DNA of 64,000 nucleotides. Origin: Candidatus Saccharimonadota bacterium. Lineage in GTDB: Bacteria > Patescibacteriota > Saccharimonadia > Saccharimonadales > UBA4665. Below are positions 28,946 through 41,788 of this stretch, piece by piece. The first letter of the stretch is position 1, and every line of letters starts with the position of its first letter. Where the stretch lies: positions 31,292 to 95,291 of the forward strand of contig DAHXLX010000002.1 in NCBI GenBank assembly GCA_027365775.1. Reading direction: 5' to 3'. The position numbers and the translations under genes are program-made. The notes beneath the pieces are model-generated. The model did no database searches and was not told the DNA's origin. It saw only the letters and a program-made list of their open reading frames with translations.

Positions 28946-30091
28946 TTGATGAAGACTAAAATTTATCTGGACTATGCGGCGGCAACACCGTTAGACAAAC
29001 AAGTCTTGGCGGTTATGAAGCCCTATTTTATAAAATATTTTTATAATCCATCGGCAGATTATGATGCAGCCCGGCAGATCCGACAGCAAATCAATCAGGC
29101 ACGCTCCAAAGTCGCTTACTGGTTGGGTTGCAAGCCGGCTGAAATCGTCTTTACTGCCGGCGGCACGGAAGCCAACAATTTGGCAATCCACGGCGTTATG
29201 CGCCGATATCCGTCAGGCAATCTGGTCATCAGCGCCGTCGAACACGAATCGGTTACGGCGCCGGCACATAATTACCAATATAAGGAGCTACCGGTCACAC
29301 AAGACGGCCGGATCGATTTAAACAAAGTTGAAACGGCAATTGATGATCAAACGGTTTTGGTTAGCGTCATGTATGCCAATAACGAGATAGGTACGGTTCA
29401 ACCGATCAAGCAGCTAGCCGCAAAATTGGCGGCAATCCGGCAGTCTCGTCAAGCCAGTGGCAATCAATTGCCATTGATCCTGCATACCGATGCCTGTCAG
29501 GCGGGGAATTACCTTGATCTGCATGTTGCCCGGTTGGGGGTTGACCTGATGACCATAAATGGCGGCAAAGTTTACGGTCCGAAACAAAGCGGGGCGTTAT
29601 TCGTCAGCCGTAGCGTCAGCTTAAAACCGCTAGTCGACGGCGGAGGACAAGAAAGAAACTTAAGATCGGGCACAGAGAACGTGGTTAACGACATCGGTCT
29701 GTCAACGGCTTTGGATCTGGCTCAACAGCGGCGGGAAGTCGAAACAGTTAGAACGGCATTACTGTCAAAACAATTCATAGACCTTGCTTTAAGGGAACTG
29801 AAACAGGTACGGATAAACGGATCAAGCAAATACCGGTTACCAAATAATGTCCACCTGACATTTCCCGGTCATGATAACGAAAGACTAATCATCGGCCTTG
29901 ATCAGTCAGGCATAATGGCCGCCGCCGGTTCGGCTTGCAGCGCTGCCAAGGAAGAGCCATCGCATGTACTTGCCGCGATCGGTCTAAGCGGCGCCGACGC
30001 CCGGTCATCGTTACGTTTCAGCTTGGGCCGAGAGACAAGTGTGGACGATATCGTTCTTACTGTCAAGGCGTTAAAAAAGCTGCTTGGCTAA
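28946..30091 (+). CDS. iscS: Cysteine desulfurase (NifS/IscS family)
   Basis: IYLDYAAATPLD; FTAGGTEANNLAI; HTDACQAGNYLDL; NGGKVYGPKQSGAL; AAAGSACSAAKEEPSHVL. Confidence 0.94.
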   Translation: MMKTKIYLDYAAATPLDKQVLAVMKPYFIKYFYNPSADYDAARQIRQQINQARSKVAYWLGCKPAEIVFTAGGTEANNLAIHGVMRRYPSGNLVISAVEHESVTAPAHNYQYKELPVTQDGRIDLNKVETAIDDQTVLVSVMYANNEIGTVQPIKQLAAKLAAIRQSRQASGNQLPLILHTDACQAGNYLDLHVARLGVDLMTINGGKVYGPKQSGALFVSRSVSLKPLVDGGGQERNLRSGTENVVNDIGLSTALDLAQQRREVETVRTALLSKQFIDLALRELKQVRINGSSKYRLPNNVHLTFPGHDNERLIIGLDQSGIMAAAGSACSAAKEEPSHVLAAIGLSGADARSSLRFSLGRETSVDDIVLTVKALKKLLG

Positions 30092-30190
30092 TATCTCTAC
30101 CGGTGAAGGATAACTTTGCTAATTAACGGTTTCTACGCTATATTAAGGCTAAAGCTATAGCGCTATTAATAAAACAATGGGTGGACAAAA

Positions 30191-30811
30191 ATGACAATCT
30201 GGTGGCTGGCCGTAATTCTGGTAGGCGTAGTCTCTTTTGGACTAGGTTTCATCTGGCTGGCAGTCAAGCTTGGCGGGCTTAGCCGTTACCAGAAAGGCGG
30301 CCTTAATCAGGTATTGGATGCCGCAGATAATGATGTTGAGCATATCTTTGACGATGAATTCCGCGAGGAGCTCAGGAACCGCGGGCGGTTACACTTCGAG
30401 AAGATTATTGGTGAGAATGCGATGTTCTTGCAGCAGGATTTAAGGCTGACAACGTCCCAACTCAACGAATACATGAAACAGGAGCTCACCAGCAAACTAC
30501 GTGAAGAATTCGGTAAATACGAGGAGTCAATTACCGATGCCAAACAAATGGCAATTGATTCAATTGAAAAGACCAAAGAAACCATCGAGGAGGAACGACA
30601 ACAACTGCGACAGCAGCTGCAGGTCGAATTACAGACCGAAGAGAGCCGGCTAATCAAACGATTCGAAGACAATATGGCGGACATAGTCAATCATTACGTT
30701 TTAGCAGCGATCGGTCAGCAAATTGATCTAAGCGATCAGCTGGAATATATCATCAGCGAACTGGAAGCTAATAAACAGGCAATTGCCGAGGACATAAAGT
30801 ATGGCACTTGA
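30191..30811 (+). CDS. atpF: Putative F-ATPase b-like subunit
   Basis: N-terminal TM plus long coiled coil, first gene before delta/alpha/gamma/beta/epsilon. Confidence 0.6.
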   Translation: MTIWWLAVILVGVVSFGLGFIWLAVKLGGLSRYQKGGLNQVLDAADNDVEHIFDDEFREELRNRGRLHFEKIIGENAMFLQQDLRLTTSQLNEYMKQELTSKLREEFGKYEESITDAKQMAIDSIEKTKETIEEERQQLRQQLQVELQTEESRLIKRFEDNMADIVNHYVLAAIGQQIDLSDQLEYIISELEANKQAIAEDIKYGT

Positions 30812-31301
30812 TAAGTTCTCGCTACCGAACCGCATAGTCAGCCAAGGTGATGTAGCCAGGGTGAAGCGTGAGCTACACAGTTTAAATGACTATCTCGATC
30901 AAGCTCAGCTGCGGAAAACCGGTAGCGCCATGGAAAGGCTACCAAAGACCAGTCGCGGACTGGATGACTTCGTCACCGACAACACGTTAAATCTAGTCAA
31001 TGAGCAGGACCGCTACGCGGCAATTAGTTTCTTTGACGAATTGGCTGACAAAGCGCCGGTGGTCCATGTCAGTTTTGCGGTCGATCCCTCGGCTAACTTT
31101 ATTATCAAGATTACCGGTTGGTTCAGGGAAAACATCGACCGGCTGGTATTGGTCAATATCGGTTTGGAACCGACTATTGCCGCCGGCTGTACGGTGCGTA
31201 CTGACAATCATTTATACGATTTCAGTTTACGTTCACATTTCGACAAACAACGTCAGCTGCTGATCAGTAAAATAAAAGGTGAACCAACCAAAGCGCCATG
31301 A
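30801..31301 (+). CDS. atpH: F-ATPase delta-like subunit
   Basis: Operon position; C-terminal [44 protein letters not shown] resembles delta/b-delta C-termini. Confidence 0.6.
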   Translation: MALDKFSLPNRIVSQGDVARVKRELHSLNDYLDQAQLRKTGSAMERLPKTSRGLDDFVTDNTLNLVNEQDRYAAISFFDELADKAPVVHVSFAVDPSANFIIKITGWFRENIDRLVLVNIGLEPTIAAGCTVRTDNHLYDFSLRSHFDKQRQLLISKIKGEPTKAP

Positions 31302-32721
31302 GCGACAACCGACATTTCGACCATCTGTTGGAACATGATAGCCCGGTAGGCGAGATTATCGCGATTGAAGATTTCCTAATCAAGATAAAAGGCATGCAAC
31401 CGGTGAATACTCAAGCGTTGGTGATGTTCGAAGACGGGTCTAAAGGTTATGTCCATGAGGTACTGGATGATTATGTATCGGTTCTTTACCTGGGCACTAA
31501 CCAGCTGTATATCGGTATGAAAGTAGTTATCCAGCATTCGGAACTGGTCACTAAAGTCGGCAAGGATTATATCGGCCGGGTAGTCAATGTTTTTGGCGAA
31601 CCGATTGACGGCAAGGGTCCGATTGCCGCGGATAGTACTTGGCCGGTGTTCAATAACGCACCGATGTTGTACGAGAGGGAAGGTCTGAATGAACTGTTAC
31701 CGACCGGTATAACGGTGTTGGACGGTATGCTGCCGATAGTTAAAGGGCAGCGGTTGGCGATTCTCGGAGACAGCAAATCGGGCAAAACCAGTATGGCCAT
31801 GCAGATCGCGACCAATCAGAAAAAAGGCGAGGTGGTTGTAATTTACGTGTTGATCGCCAAACGGCGGACCGATATCAGCACTTTGTTGGCCCGGCTTGAG
31901 GCGGCCCGGGCACTGGATAATTGCGTTGTTATAGTTTCGACTATTTTTGAATCACTGATTGTCGGTTATCTGGCGCCGTACGTTGGTTGTGCGATTGGTG
32001 AATACCTGTGGCAGAAGTGCGATCAGGATGTTCTGGTTGTTTATGACGATTTGACCAGTCATGCCCATATTTATCGCGAAATTTCACTTCTCAGCCGAGC
32101 TAGTCCGGGAAGAGATTCCTATCCGGGAGATATGTTCTATGCCCACTCTTCCCTGCTTGAGAGGGCGGGGAAGCTGGTCGGCAATCATAAAACTCTCACT
32201 GCCCTACCGGTGGTCCTGGCGGATGGCGGTGACATTACCGCCTATCTGCCGACCAACATTATGTCGATTACCGACGGCCAATGGATTTTGGATATGAAAA
32301 TTTTTAAAGATGTAATGCGCCCGGCGGTAAATATCGGACTGAGCGTGACTCGTGTCGGAGGAGCCGGGCATACGAATAAACAAAAAGCACTGAACAGCGA
32401 GGCGATGAAATTGTTGGCCGATTATAACGAGGCGCAAGAGTTTGCCCATTTCGGGTCGGAATTGGCACTCGAGTCACAGAATGCGCTTATTCGCGGACGC
32501 CAGCTGTATCAGCTCATGAACCAGTCGCCGAACGAACGATTCTCAGTTATGGCCCAGGTATTAATGATGGATATTGTGCTTCATGTGTCCCAGGACACGC
32601 CGCTAGACGTGGTGACGCTGAAATCTAAAGCAGAAGCGGCAGCGGCAAAAATAAAAGCTGACAGTGACTACGAGCCAGTTCGCGACCAGCTGCAACGGGA
32701 ATGCCAGGTGGAGTTGAAGCG

Positions 32722-32725
<4 letters not shown>
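31298..32725 (+). CDS. atpA: F-ATPase alpha subunit (divergent)
   Basis: [15 protein letters not shown]-loop [51 protein letters not shown]. Confidence 0.9.
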
Positions 32726-34879
<2,154 letters not shown>

Positions 34880-34880
<1 letters not shown>

Positions 34881-35170
34881 TGGCAGACAGAAACAACCAA
34901 CCTGGTAAGGATACAAAGCCGGCCGCCAAGAGCCTGCAACTCAAGGTATCTTCACCGTTTACGGTCTATTTTAACGAACCCGCTCTCAGTATATCCGGGG
35001 TAAACGGTACCGGCCCATTCGATGTATTACCCGGGCATCATAATTTCATAACCCTGCTTGATGCCTGTGAGCTCAATATTCGTACCAGTGATGCCGAACG
35101 TAAGATCCGGATAAACGGCGGACTGATGCATGTCAAAGCCGATTCGGTGGCCGTTTTCCTGGACGTCTAA
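34880..35170 (+). CDS. atpC: F-ATPase epsilon-like subunit, N-terminal beta-sandwich only
   Basis: GTGPFDVLPGHHNFITLL...INGGLMHVKADSVAVFLDV; overlaps the atpD stop. Confidence 0.8.
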
Positions 35171-35212
35171 GACATTGCGCTTACCCGGACTATATCTTAG
35201 AATGTTTAGCTT

Positions 35213-36253
35213 ATGACAAAGAAGGTATTAGTTGGTATGTCCGGCGGAGTGGACAGCTCATTGACCGCTGCGTTGCTAAAGGAGCAGGGTTACGACGTAA
35301 GCGGTATATATATGAAGAACTGGACACGGGATATACCGGGGTTTGTTTGCCCGTGGAAAGAAGACTACAAAGACGCCAAAGCAGTTGCGGTTAGTCTTGG
35401 CATACCATTTGCGGTTTTCGATTTCGAAACAGACTACCGTCAAGCGGTAGTTGATTATATGCTTGACAGTTACCGCCATGGTTTGACACCCAACCCAGAT
35501 ATAATGTGCAATCAGGAAATCAAATTTAAATTGTTTTTTAGCACCGCGTTAAGTAACGGCGCCGACCTGATCGCTACCGGACATTACGCCAGAACGGCCG
35601 ATGGCAAGTTGTTTAAGGGGGTCGACAAGGATAAGGATCAGAGCTATTTTCTGTATCGGGTTAATTCTGATTCTCTTAAGCGCACTTTGTTTCCTTTAGG
35701 CAATCTGACTAAAGCTGAGGTTAGAAAACTTGCGGCGGACAAAGGGCTTGCGACAGCCGATAAACCGGACAGTCAAGGAATCTGTTTCGTTGGCGAGGTA
35801 GGCATCAAGCAGTTTTTAGTTAATGAATTGGGCGAGCAGCAACCGGGACAAATTATCGACCAGCATGGCCAAGTGATCGGCGAACATGACGGGGCAATCT
35901 TTTATACCATCGGCCAGCGGCACGGGTTAAAAGTCGGCGGCGGACTTCCCTATTACGTCACCGGCAAAGATATGGACAAAAATATAGTGTATGTTACCAG
36001 CGATTTAAACGATAAGAAGCTATGGAGCCGCCGGGTATATCTTACCGATATCTGGTGGATAAACAACCCGGCTGATGATGAGCAAACCTATCAGGTTAAG
36101 ACCAGGTATCGTGCTGACGCAGTTAACTGCCGGTTTAAGGATAATTGCCTTTATTTGGATGATGAAGTCAGGGCGGTTAGCCCCGGCCAATCAGCTGTAA
36201 TTTATGCTCAGGACCTGGTACTCGGCGGCGGCATAATCCGCTACGGGGAATAA
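35213..36253 (+). CDS. mnmA: tRNA-specific 2-thiouridylase MnmA
   Basis: VGMSGGVDSSLTAALLKEQGYDVSGIYMKNW; NPDIMCNQEIKF; DKDQSYFLYRV; DSQGICFVGE. Confidence 0.96.
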   Translation: MTKKVLVGMSGGVDSSLTAALLKEQGYDVSGIYMKNWTRDIPGFVCPWKEDYKDAKAVAVSLGIPFAVFDFETDYRQAVVDYMLDSYRHGLTPNPDIMCNQEIKFKLFFSTALSNGADLIATGHYARTADGKLFKGVDKDKDQSYFLYRVNSDSLKRTLFPLGNLTKAEVRKLAADKGLATADKPDSQGICFVGEVGIKQFLVNELGEQQPGQIIDQHGQVIGEHDGAIFYTIGQRHGLKVGGGLPYYVTGKDMDKNIVYVTSDLNDKKLWSRRVYLTDIWWINNPADDEQTYQVKTRYRADAVNCRFKDNCLYLDDEVRAVSPGQSAVIYAQDLVLGGGIIRYGE

Positions 36254-36277
36254 ACTGATAGAATAGTTTTATTCGTT

Positions 36278-38173
36278 ATGACAGCTCAAGAAATACGACA
36301 ATCATACCTGGCATTCTTTAAGGACCGGGGTCACAAAGTGATACCCAGGGCTTCATTGGTGCCACAGAATGACCCGACTACTCTGTTTACCGGCAGCGGC
36401 ATGCAGCCTTTGATACCTTATTTGCTGGGTGCAGAGCATCCGGAAGGCAAACGTCTGGTTGACGCTCAAACCTGCTTGAGGGCCCAGGATATTGACGAGG
36501 TCGGCGATAACCGGCACACGACGTTTTTTGAGATGCTCGGTAACTGGAGCTTAGGTGATTACTTCAAACGGGAGCAAATCGGTTGGCTATTTGAGTTTTT
36601 AACCAAGGTGGTCGGTCTCGATCCGGCCAAGTTGTATGTCACATGCTATATCGGTAACGAGCAGTTCAATATAACCAAAGACGATGCGGCGGCCGATTTA
36701 TGGGCCGAACAGTTCGCTAACGCCGGCGTTGATGCCAAGCGGGTGGACATTGGATCCGAGGCTGATGGTTACAGAAAAGGCATGGCGGACGGACGGATAT
36801 TTTTCTATGACGGCAAAAAGAACTGGTGGAGTCGCGCAGGTGATGAAGCTAGCACTCCGGTGGGCGACCCCGGCGGTCCGGACACTGAAGTTTTTTACGA
36901 TTTCGGCACAAAACATGACCCAAAATGGGGTGAGAATTGTCACCCGAACTGCGACTGCGGCCGTTTCATAGAGATCGCCAACAGCGTGTTCATGGCTTAC
37001 CAGCGAACCGACTCCGGGTTTATTGAACTCGCCAAGCAAAATGTTGATTTCGGCGGCGGCTTGGAAAGAATTGCCGTGGCGGCTATTGATGACCCTGACG
37101 TATTTAAAATAAGCTTGTTGCTGCCGATTATCCGTAAACTCGAGCAATTAAGCGGCAAGACCTATACTAGCCACACTGAAAGCATGCGGGTGATAGCCGA
37201 CCATCTAAGAGCTGCAACTTTCCTGGCGGTTGACGACGTTGTGCCGAGCAACAAAGAACAAGGTTATGTAATGCGCCGGTTGTTACGGCGGGCGGTCCGG
37301 TTTGCCTTTGATCTGGGTATCGAACAGAATTTCCTCGAACAATTAGTACCGGTGATCGCTGACTTATATCAGGATGATTATCCGGAGATCGCCGCCAAGC
37401 GACAACCGGTTATCGATGTGCTGGTCAAGGAGGAGAAAGCTTTCCGACAAACACTCCGCAAAGGACTTAAGGAGTTTGAGAAAACATATGGATCATCAGC
37501 CAATAAATTGATCTCACTAGATGGCGCCGGTGTATTTCGGCTATATGACACGTACGGTTTTCCCTGGGAACTAGTGATTGAGGAGGCGTTTAAGCGCGGC
37601 ATAGAAATTCAGGCCGATTGGCGGACGGATTTCGATCAGTTGATGGAGCAGCAACGCAATCGGTCGCGGACGGCGACCAGAGGTGAATTTAAGGGTGGTC
37701 TTGCTGATCATAGCGAGATAACGACTAAATATCATACGGCAACCCATCTCATGTATCGGGCTTTGCGCAAAACGCTCGGTGATCATGTCGTTCAGCGGGG
37801 GAGCAATATCACCGCCGAACGGCTACGGTTTGATTTCAGCCACCCCGAGAAACTTACACCGGAACAAATTAAGTCGGTAGAAGATTTGGTGAACGAACAA
37901 ATTGCTAAGGATTGGCCGGTAACTTGGCGAGAAGAAAATACCAAATCGGCACTGGCCAGCGGTGTGATCGGAGCGTTTGGCGATCGCTACGGCGATACGG
38001 TTAAAGTTTATACCATAGGCGATCCAGACGGCGAGAATTATTCCCGCGAGATATGCGGCGGACCGCACGTCGAACATACCGGACAATTGGCAGAGGGTGG
38101 CAAGAAGTTCAAGATTATTAAGGAAGAATCCTCAGCAGCCGGTGTGCGCAGAATTAAGGCGGTTTTGAGCTAA
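36278..38173 (+). CDS. alaS: Alanyl-tRNA synthetase, short form without C-Ala domain
   Basis: IRQSYLAFFKDRGHKVIPRASLVPQNDPTTLFTGSGMQPL; THLMYRALR; CGGPHVEHTGQL. Confidence 0.93.
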   Translation: MTAQEIRQSYLAFFKDRGHKVIPRASLVPQNDPTTLFTGSGMQPLIPYLLGAEHPEGKRLVDAQTCLRAQDIDEVGDNRHTTFFEMLGNWSLGDYFKREQIGWLFEFLTKVVGLDPAKLYVTCYIGNEQFNITKDDAAADLWAEQFANAGVDAKRVDIGSEADGYRKGMADGRIFFYDGKKNWWSRAGDEASTPVGDPGGPDTEVFYDFGTKHDPKWGENCHPNCDCGRFIEIANSVFMAYQRTDSGFIELAKQNVDFGGGLERIAVAAIDDPDVFKISLLLPIIRKLEQLSGKTYTSHTESMRVIADHLRAATFLAVDDVVPSNKEQGYVMRRLLRRAVRFAFDLGIEQNFLEQLVPVIADLYQDDYPEIAAKRQPVIDVLVKEEKAFRQTLRKGLKEFEKTYGSSANKLISLDGAGVFRLYDTYGFPWELVIEEAFKRGIEIQADWRTDFDQLMEQQRNRSRTATRGEFKGGLADHSEITTKYHTATHLMYRALRKTLGDHVVQRGSNITAERLRFDFSHPEKLTPEQIKSVEDLVNEQIAKDWPVTWREENTKSALASGVIGAFGDRYGDTVKVYTIGDPDGENYSREICGGPHVEHTGQLAEGGKKFKIIKEESSAAGVRRIKAVLS

Positions 38174-38249
38174 GTTGTGGATTTCCTTAAAACAACCGTC
38201 TTGAAACTGTCTACTAACCTGTTCTCAGTGTTATACTGGAGAAGTAATT

Positions 38250-39587
38250 ATGCTTAATAAATTTAAGACCGTCGGCAAACAGACGGCGAGCAAGATGCTT
38301 GCCGTTTCTAAGGAAAAAGCTCAGTCTCTCCGGACTAAAACCGCCAAAGGCGCGTCGGGTGACAATTATCTAGTGGCTTTGGATATCGGTACGGAGTTTG
38401 TAAAGGCGCTGATCGCTAAACTGGACTCTGACGGTAGTATAGATATCATTGGAGTTGGACGGCGGCACCAGGCATTGAGCGATATGCAAGCCGGTGCCAT
38501 ATCGGACATAGCATCGGTCGTCGAGAACTGCGACCAGGCATTGAATGAAGCCGAATCACAAGCCGGTATCAGTGTCAGACAGACGGTGATCGGTATTGCC
38601 GGTGAATTGGTCAAAGGAACAACTATGACAATCCGGGTGTCCAGAAAAACAGCCGATCAATCGATTGACATTGAGGAGATGGAAAAGATTATCCGCTTAG
38701 TACAGCAGCGGGCCGAAGCTAAAGCTAAGCAGCAGCTGGCCTGGGAAATGGGCGGCAAAGAAGTGGCCATTCGTCTGGTGAATAGCGCATTGGTCGGTAT
38801 AGAAATCGATGGTTATCCGGTCACTAACCCGATCGGTTTTCAGGGCAAAGACGTGGTAATCCAGTTGTATACCGCATTTGCACCGATGATCCATATCGGT
38901 GCGCTGGAAAAGACAGCGCAAGAACTAGACCTTGATCTGCTGGCAGTTGCCGCAGAACCGTTTGCTGTTGCCCGCGCGGTTATCGGTGATCAGCAAAACC
39001 AGAACTTAAGTGCCATCCTGATGGATGTCGGCGGTGGTACTACCGATATAGCCGTAATTGATGACGGCGGTGTTCAAGGCACTAAAATGTTCGGTATCGG
39101 AGGCCGCGCCTATACGCACGCGATTGAACGGGATCTGGGAATAAGTTTTGACCAGGCAGAAAACTTGAAATTAGCTTTTGGCTCGAACAGCATTCCACCG
39201 CAAAAGATTGCGCCGGTTGAAGCGGCTTTGTCCAAGACGGCGGATGTCTGGATTAGTGGAATCGAGCTGGCTTTAGCGGAATTTCCGAAACTTGATCACC
39301 TGCCCCATCGAATGTTTCTGTGCGGCGGCGGTGCCAGCTTGGATATGTTAATGGACCGCCTGGAGGGTGATGATTGGTACCGTGGCTTGCCGCTTACCCG
39401 TAAACCGAGCGTACATCTTATCCGTCCCGAACAAGTGGTCGGCATCAAAGATACTACCGGTAAAGTAACCGATCACACTTATATTACCGCCATGGGTTTA
39501 CTGAGGGTCGGCTTGGACACGATGCAATTCAGCGGTAGCGAAGGCAAGAGTATTCGCGAGAAACTTGATAGGATGTTAAGTGTATAG
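38250..39587 (+). CDS. FtsA/PilM-like actin-fold ATPase
   Basis: LVALDIGTEFVKALIA; AILMDVGGGTTDIAVI; RMFLCGGGASLDML. Confidence 0.8.
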   Translation: MLNKFKTVGKQTASKMLAVSKEKAQSLRTKTAKGASGDNYLVALDIGTEFVKALIAKLDSDGSIDIIGVGRRHQALSDMQAGAISDIASVVENCDQALNEAESQAGISVRQTVIGIAGELVKGTTMTIRVSRKTADQSIDIEEMEKIIRLVQQRAEAKAKQQLAWEMGGKEVAIRLVNSALVGIEIDGYPVTNPIGFQGKDVVIQLYTAFAPMIHIGALEKTAQELDLDLLAVAAEPFAVARAVIGDQQNQNLSAILMDVGGGTTDIAVIDDGGVQGTKMFGIGGRAYTHAIERDLGISFDQAENLKLAFGSNSIPPQKIAPVEAALSKTADVWISGIELALAEFPKLDHLPHRMFLCGGGASLDMLMDRLEGDDWYRGLPLTRKPSVHLIRPEQVVGIKDTTGKVTDHTYITAMGLLRVGLDTMQFSGSEGKSIREKLDRMLSV

Positions 39588-39589
39588 AT

Positions 39590-41335
39590 ATGGCAGACAA
39601 CAAGGACACAATCTACGTCGATATCGATGATGAAATAACCGCCTTAATCGATAAGGTAAAGGTGTCCGATGCCCGCGTCGTAGCTTTGGTATTGCCAAAA
39701 CGAGCCAGCGTACTGCAGTCAATCGTCAACATGAAGCTGCTTAAGCGCACTGCTGACAATGAGAAGAAAAATCTGGTATTAATTACCACCGAAGCCGGAT
39801 TAATGCCCCTGGCGGGCGCGGTCGGTTTGTATGTGGCCAAAACACTTAATTCCAAACCGGAATTGCCACCGGGCCCAAACATGTCCGGTACAGAACCGGA
39901 TACTGTCGAAGAAGATATGAGCTTACCGCTTGACGATGAAGAAACGCCTGATCTTACTAGAACCGTTGGCAGTACAGCCAGCGTTGGAGCATTGTCGGAC
40001 GCCGTGACAAAGCCACCGATCGGTGAAACCGTACCAAAGTCGGAACAGCTGGAAACCTTGGAACTGGATAAGGAAACTGACAACAATAAACCGACGTATA
40101 AGCAAAGCAAGGATGCTGCCGTTGTAAAAGCCAAGAAAGCCGATAAAGTTAAAGTACCGAATTTTAACCGGTTTCGGCTGGTGCTGATTTTGGGTTTGTT
40201 GGCGGTGATCGCATTGATCGTGTTGTCGGTGTTCGCTTTTGTTGTTTGGCCGCATGCAACCATCGATATCAAGACCAACGCCAGCAACGTCAATACGGAC
40301 GTCAATCTTACGCTGGATACCCAGACAACCAGTCCTAACTTTACCAGTGGCGATATCCCCGCCAAGGTGGTTTCCGAACAAAAGACATTTACCCAGACCG
40401 TCAATACTACCGGTCAGAAAAACGAAGGCACACCGGCAACCGGATCGGTTAATATGACGGCCACCGATTGTAATGGTACATATTCGGGCAATATTTCATT
40501 TACAGTGCCGAGCGGTACCGGTATTAGCTATAACAATCTGACATATATAACCCAAAGCGATACCACAATGAACGCGACTAAATATGATTTTAAGAATAAT
40601 TGTGTCGACTATTCAGCGCAGGGTCCGACTAATATAACCGCCCAAAGTGGCGGCAGTTCCTATAATGCCCAGATCAGTAATGCGACTGTTTCCGGCTATC
40701 CGGGTGTTGTGGCCAATGGTTCGGCTAGCGGCGGTACAGACAACATCGTCCAGGTAGTTTCGCAAACGGATGTAAATACCGCGGCATCGAAAATAAATGC
40801 CAGTAATTCAGCAACTGTCAAACAGGACTTGATTGATGAGCTGAAAGGCCAAGGGCTTTATCCGGTTAGCGTTACATTTACCGCTAACGGCAATCCACAA
40901 ATTACGCCCAGTCCGGCCGTCGGCCAGACCTCCAACAGTGTTACGGTGACCGAGACTATAACCTATACCATGTTTGGCACAGAGCAATCTTATTTACGTC
41001 AGATGCTGCAAGCTAATATTCGCAGTCAGACCAGTAAAGATCAGAATATAATCAACGACGGTTTGAATGATAATGCATTTAAACAGAATAATGCCAACGG
41101 CGTCAGCGATGATGTGACTTTGTCCACCATGGCGGAAGTTGGACCGAACATCTCCATCGCCCAAATCAAAAAACAAGTAGCCGGCAAGTCGCCAAACCAA
41201 ATAAAAACCTTAATCATGAGTAACCCCGACGTCACCAATGTAACGATTCGATTAAGTCCGTTCTGGGTGAATGCGGTGCCTAGTAACCTGTCAAAGATAA
41301 CTGTCAACATCGCCAAGCCGACCAACCCGGCTTGA
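39590..41335 (+). CDS. Single-pass membrane protein with large extracytoplasmic domain (possibly baseplate J-like)
   Basis: Cytoplasmic N-terminal domain, TM LVLILGLLAVIALIVLSVFAFVVW, then Ser/Thr/Asn-rich extracytoplasmic region. Confidence 0.6.
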   Translation: MADNKDTIYVDIDDEITALIDKVKVSDARVVALVLPKRASVLQSIVNMKLLKRTADNEKKNLVLITTEAGLMPLAGAVGLYVAKTLNSKPELPPGPNMSGTEPDTVEEDMSLPLDDEETPDLTRTVGSTASVGALSDAVTKPPIGETVPKSEQLETLELDKETDNNKPTYKQSKDAAVVKAKKADKVKVPNFNRFRLVLILGLLAVIALIVLSVFAFVVWPHATIDIKTNASNVNTDVNLTLDTQTTSPNFTSGDIPAKVVSEQKTFTQTVNTTGQKNEGTPATGSVNMTATDCNGTYSGNISFTVPSGTGISYNNLTYITQSDTTMNATKYDFKNNCVDYSAQGPTNITAQSGGSSYNAQISNATVSGYPGVVANGSASGGTDNIVQVVSQTDVNTAASKINASNSATVKQDLIDELKGQGLYPVSVTFTANGNPQITPSPAVGQTSNSVTVTETITYTMFGTEQSYLRQMLQANIRSQTSKDQNIINDGLNDNAFKQNNANGVSDDVTLSTMAEVGPNISIAQIKKQVAGKSPNQIKTLIMSNPDVTNVTIRLSPFWVNAVPSNLSKITVNIAKPTNPA

Positions 41336-41353
41336 GATTGAGGAGGATTGTAA

Positions 41354-41788
41354 ATGACAACTAAACCAGTCTCGGTGCTCGGACTGGATATTGGTACGGT
41401 AAGGATTGGCGTCGCCCGGGCAAGCTGGCCGGACGGTATCCCTACTCCTTTGGTTACCCTTAAAAACGGACCGTCATTAATGACCGAATTGCGTAAACTG
41501 ATTAGTGCTCAGGATTGTAAATTGATCATTGCCGGTAAACCGCGTAACATGGCCGGTGATGATACGCCTCAAACCGAATATGCGCTGCGGATTGCCGGCG
41601 AGATAAGTCAACGCATAGGCCTGCCGATTTATTACCAGGACGAAGCGATTACCTCTATTAAAGCGGAGGCGGAATTGAAACGACGCCGCAAGCCTTACAC
41701 CAAGGGCGATATCGATTCGCTAAGCGCAACATTCATTCTTGAGGATTTTATTCACGATCATCCTAAAGGAGAAGGGGTTGAATTATAG
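41354..41788 (+). CDS. ruvX: Holliday junction resolvase-like RuvX/YqgF
   Basis: VLGLDIGTVRIGVARA; IIAGKPRNMAGDDTPQT; YYQDEAITSIKAE; DSLSATFILEDFI. Confidence 0.88.
   Translation: MTTKPVSVLGLDIGTVRIGVARASWPDGIPTPLVTLKNGPSLMTELRKLISAQDCKLIIAGKPRNMAGDDTPQTEYALRIAGEISQRIGLPIYYQDEAITSIKAEAELKRRRKPYTKGDIDSLSATFILEDFIHDHPKGEGVEL

Noticed and set aside
39613-40404. 263-aa minus-strand ORF opposite the membrane-protein gene at 39590
   Set aside because: Low-complexity Ser/Val/Leu-rich shadow of the well-supported + strand CDS.
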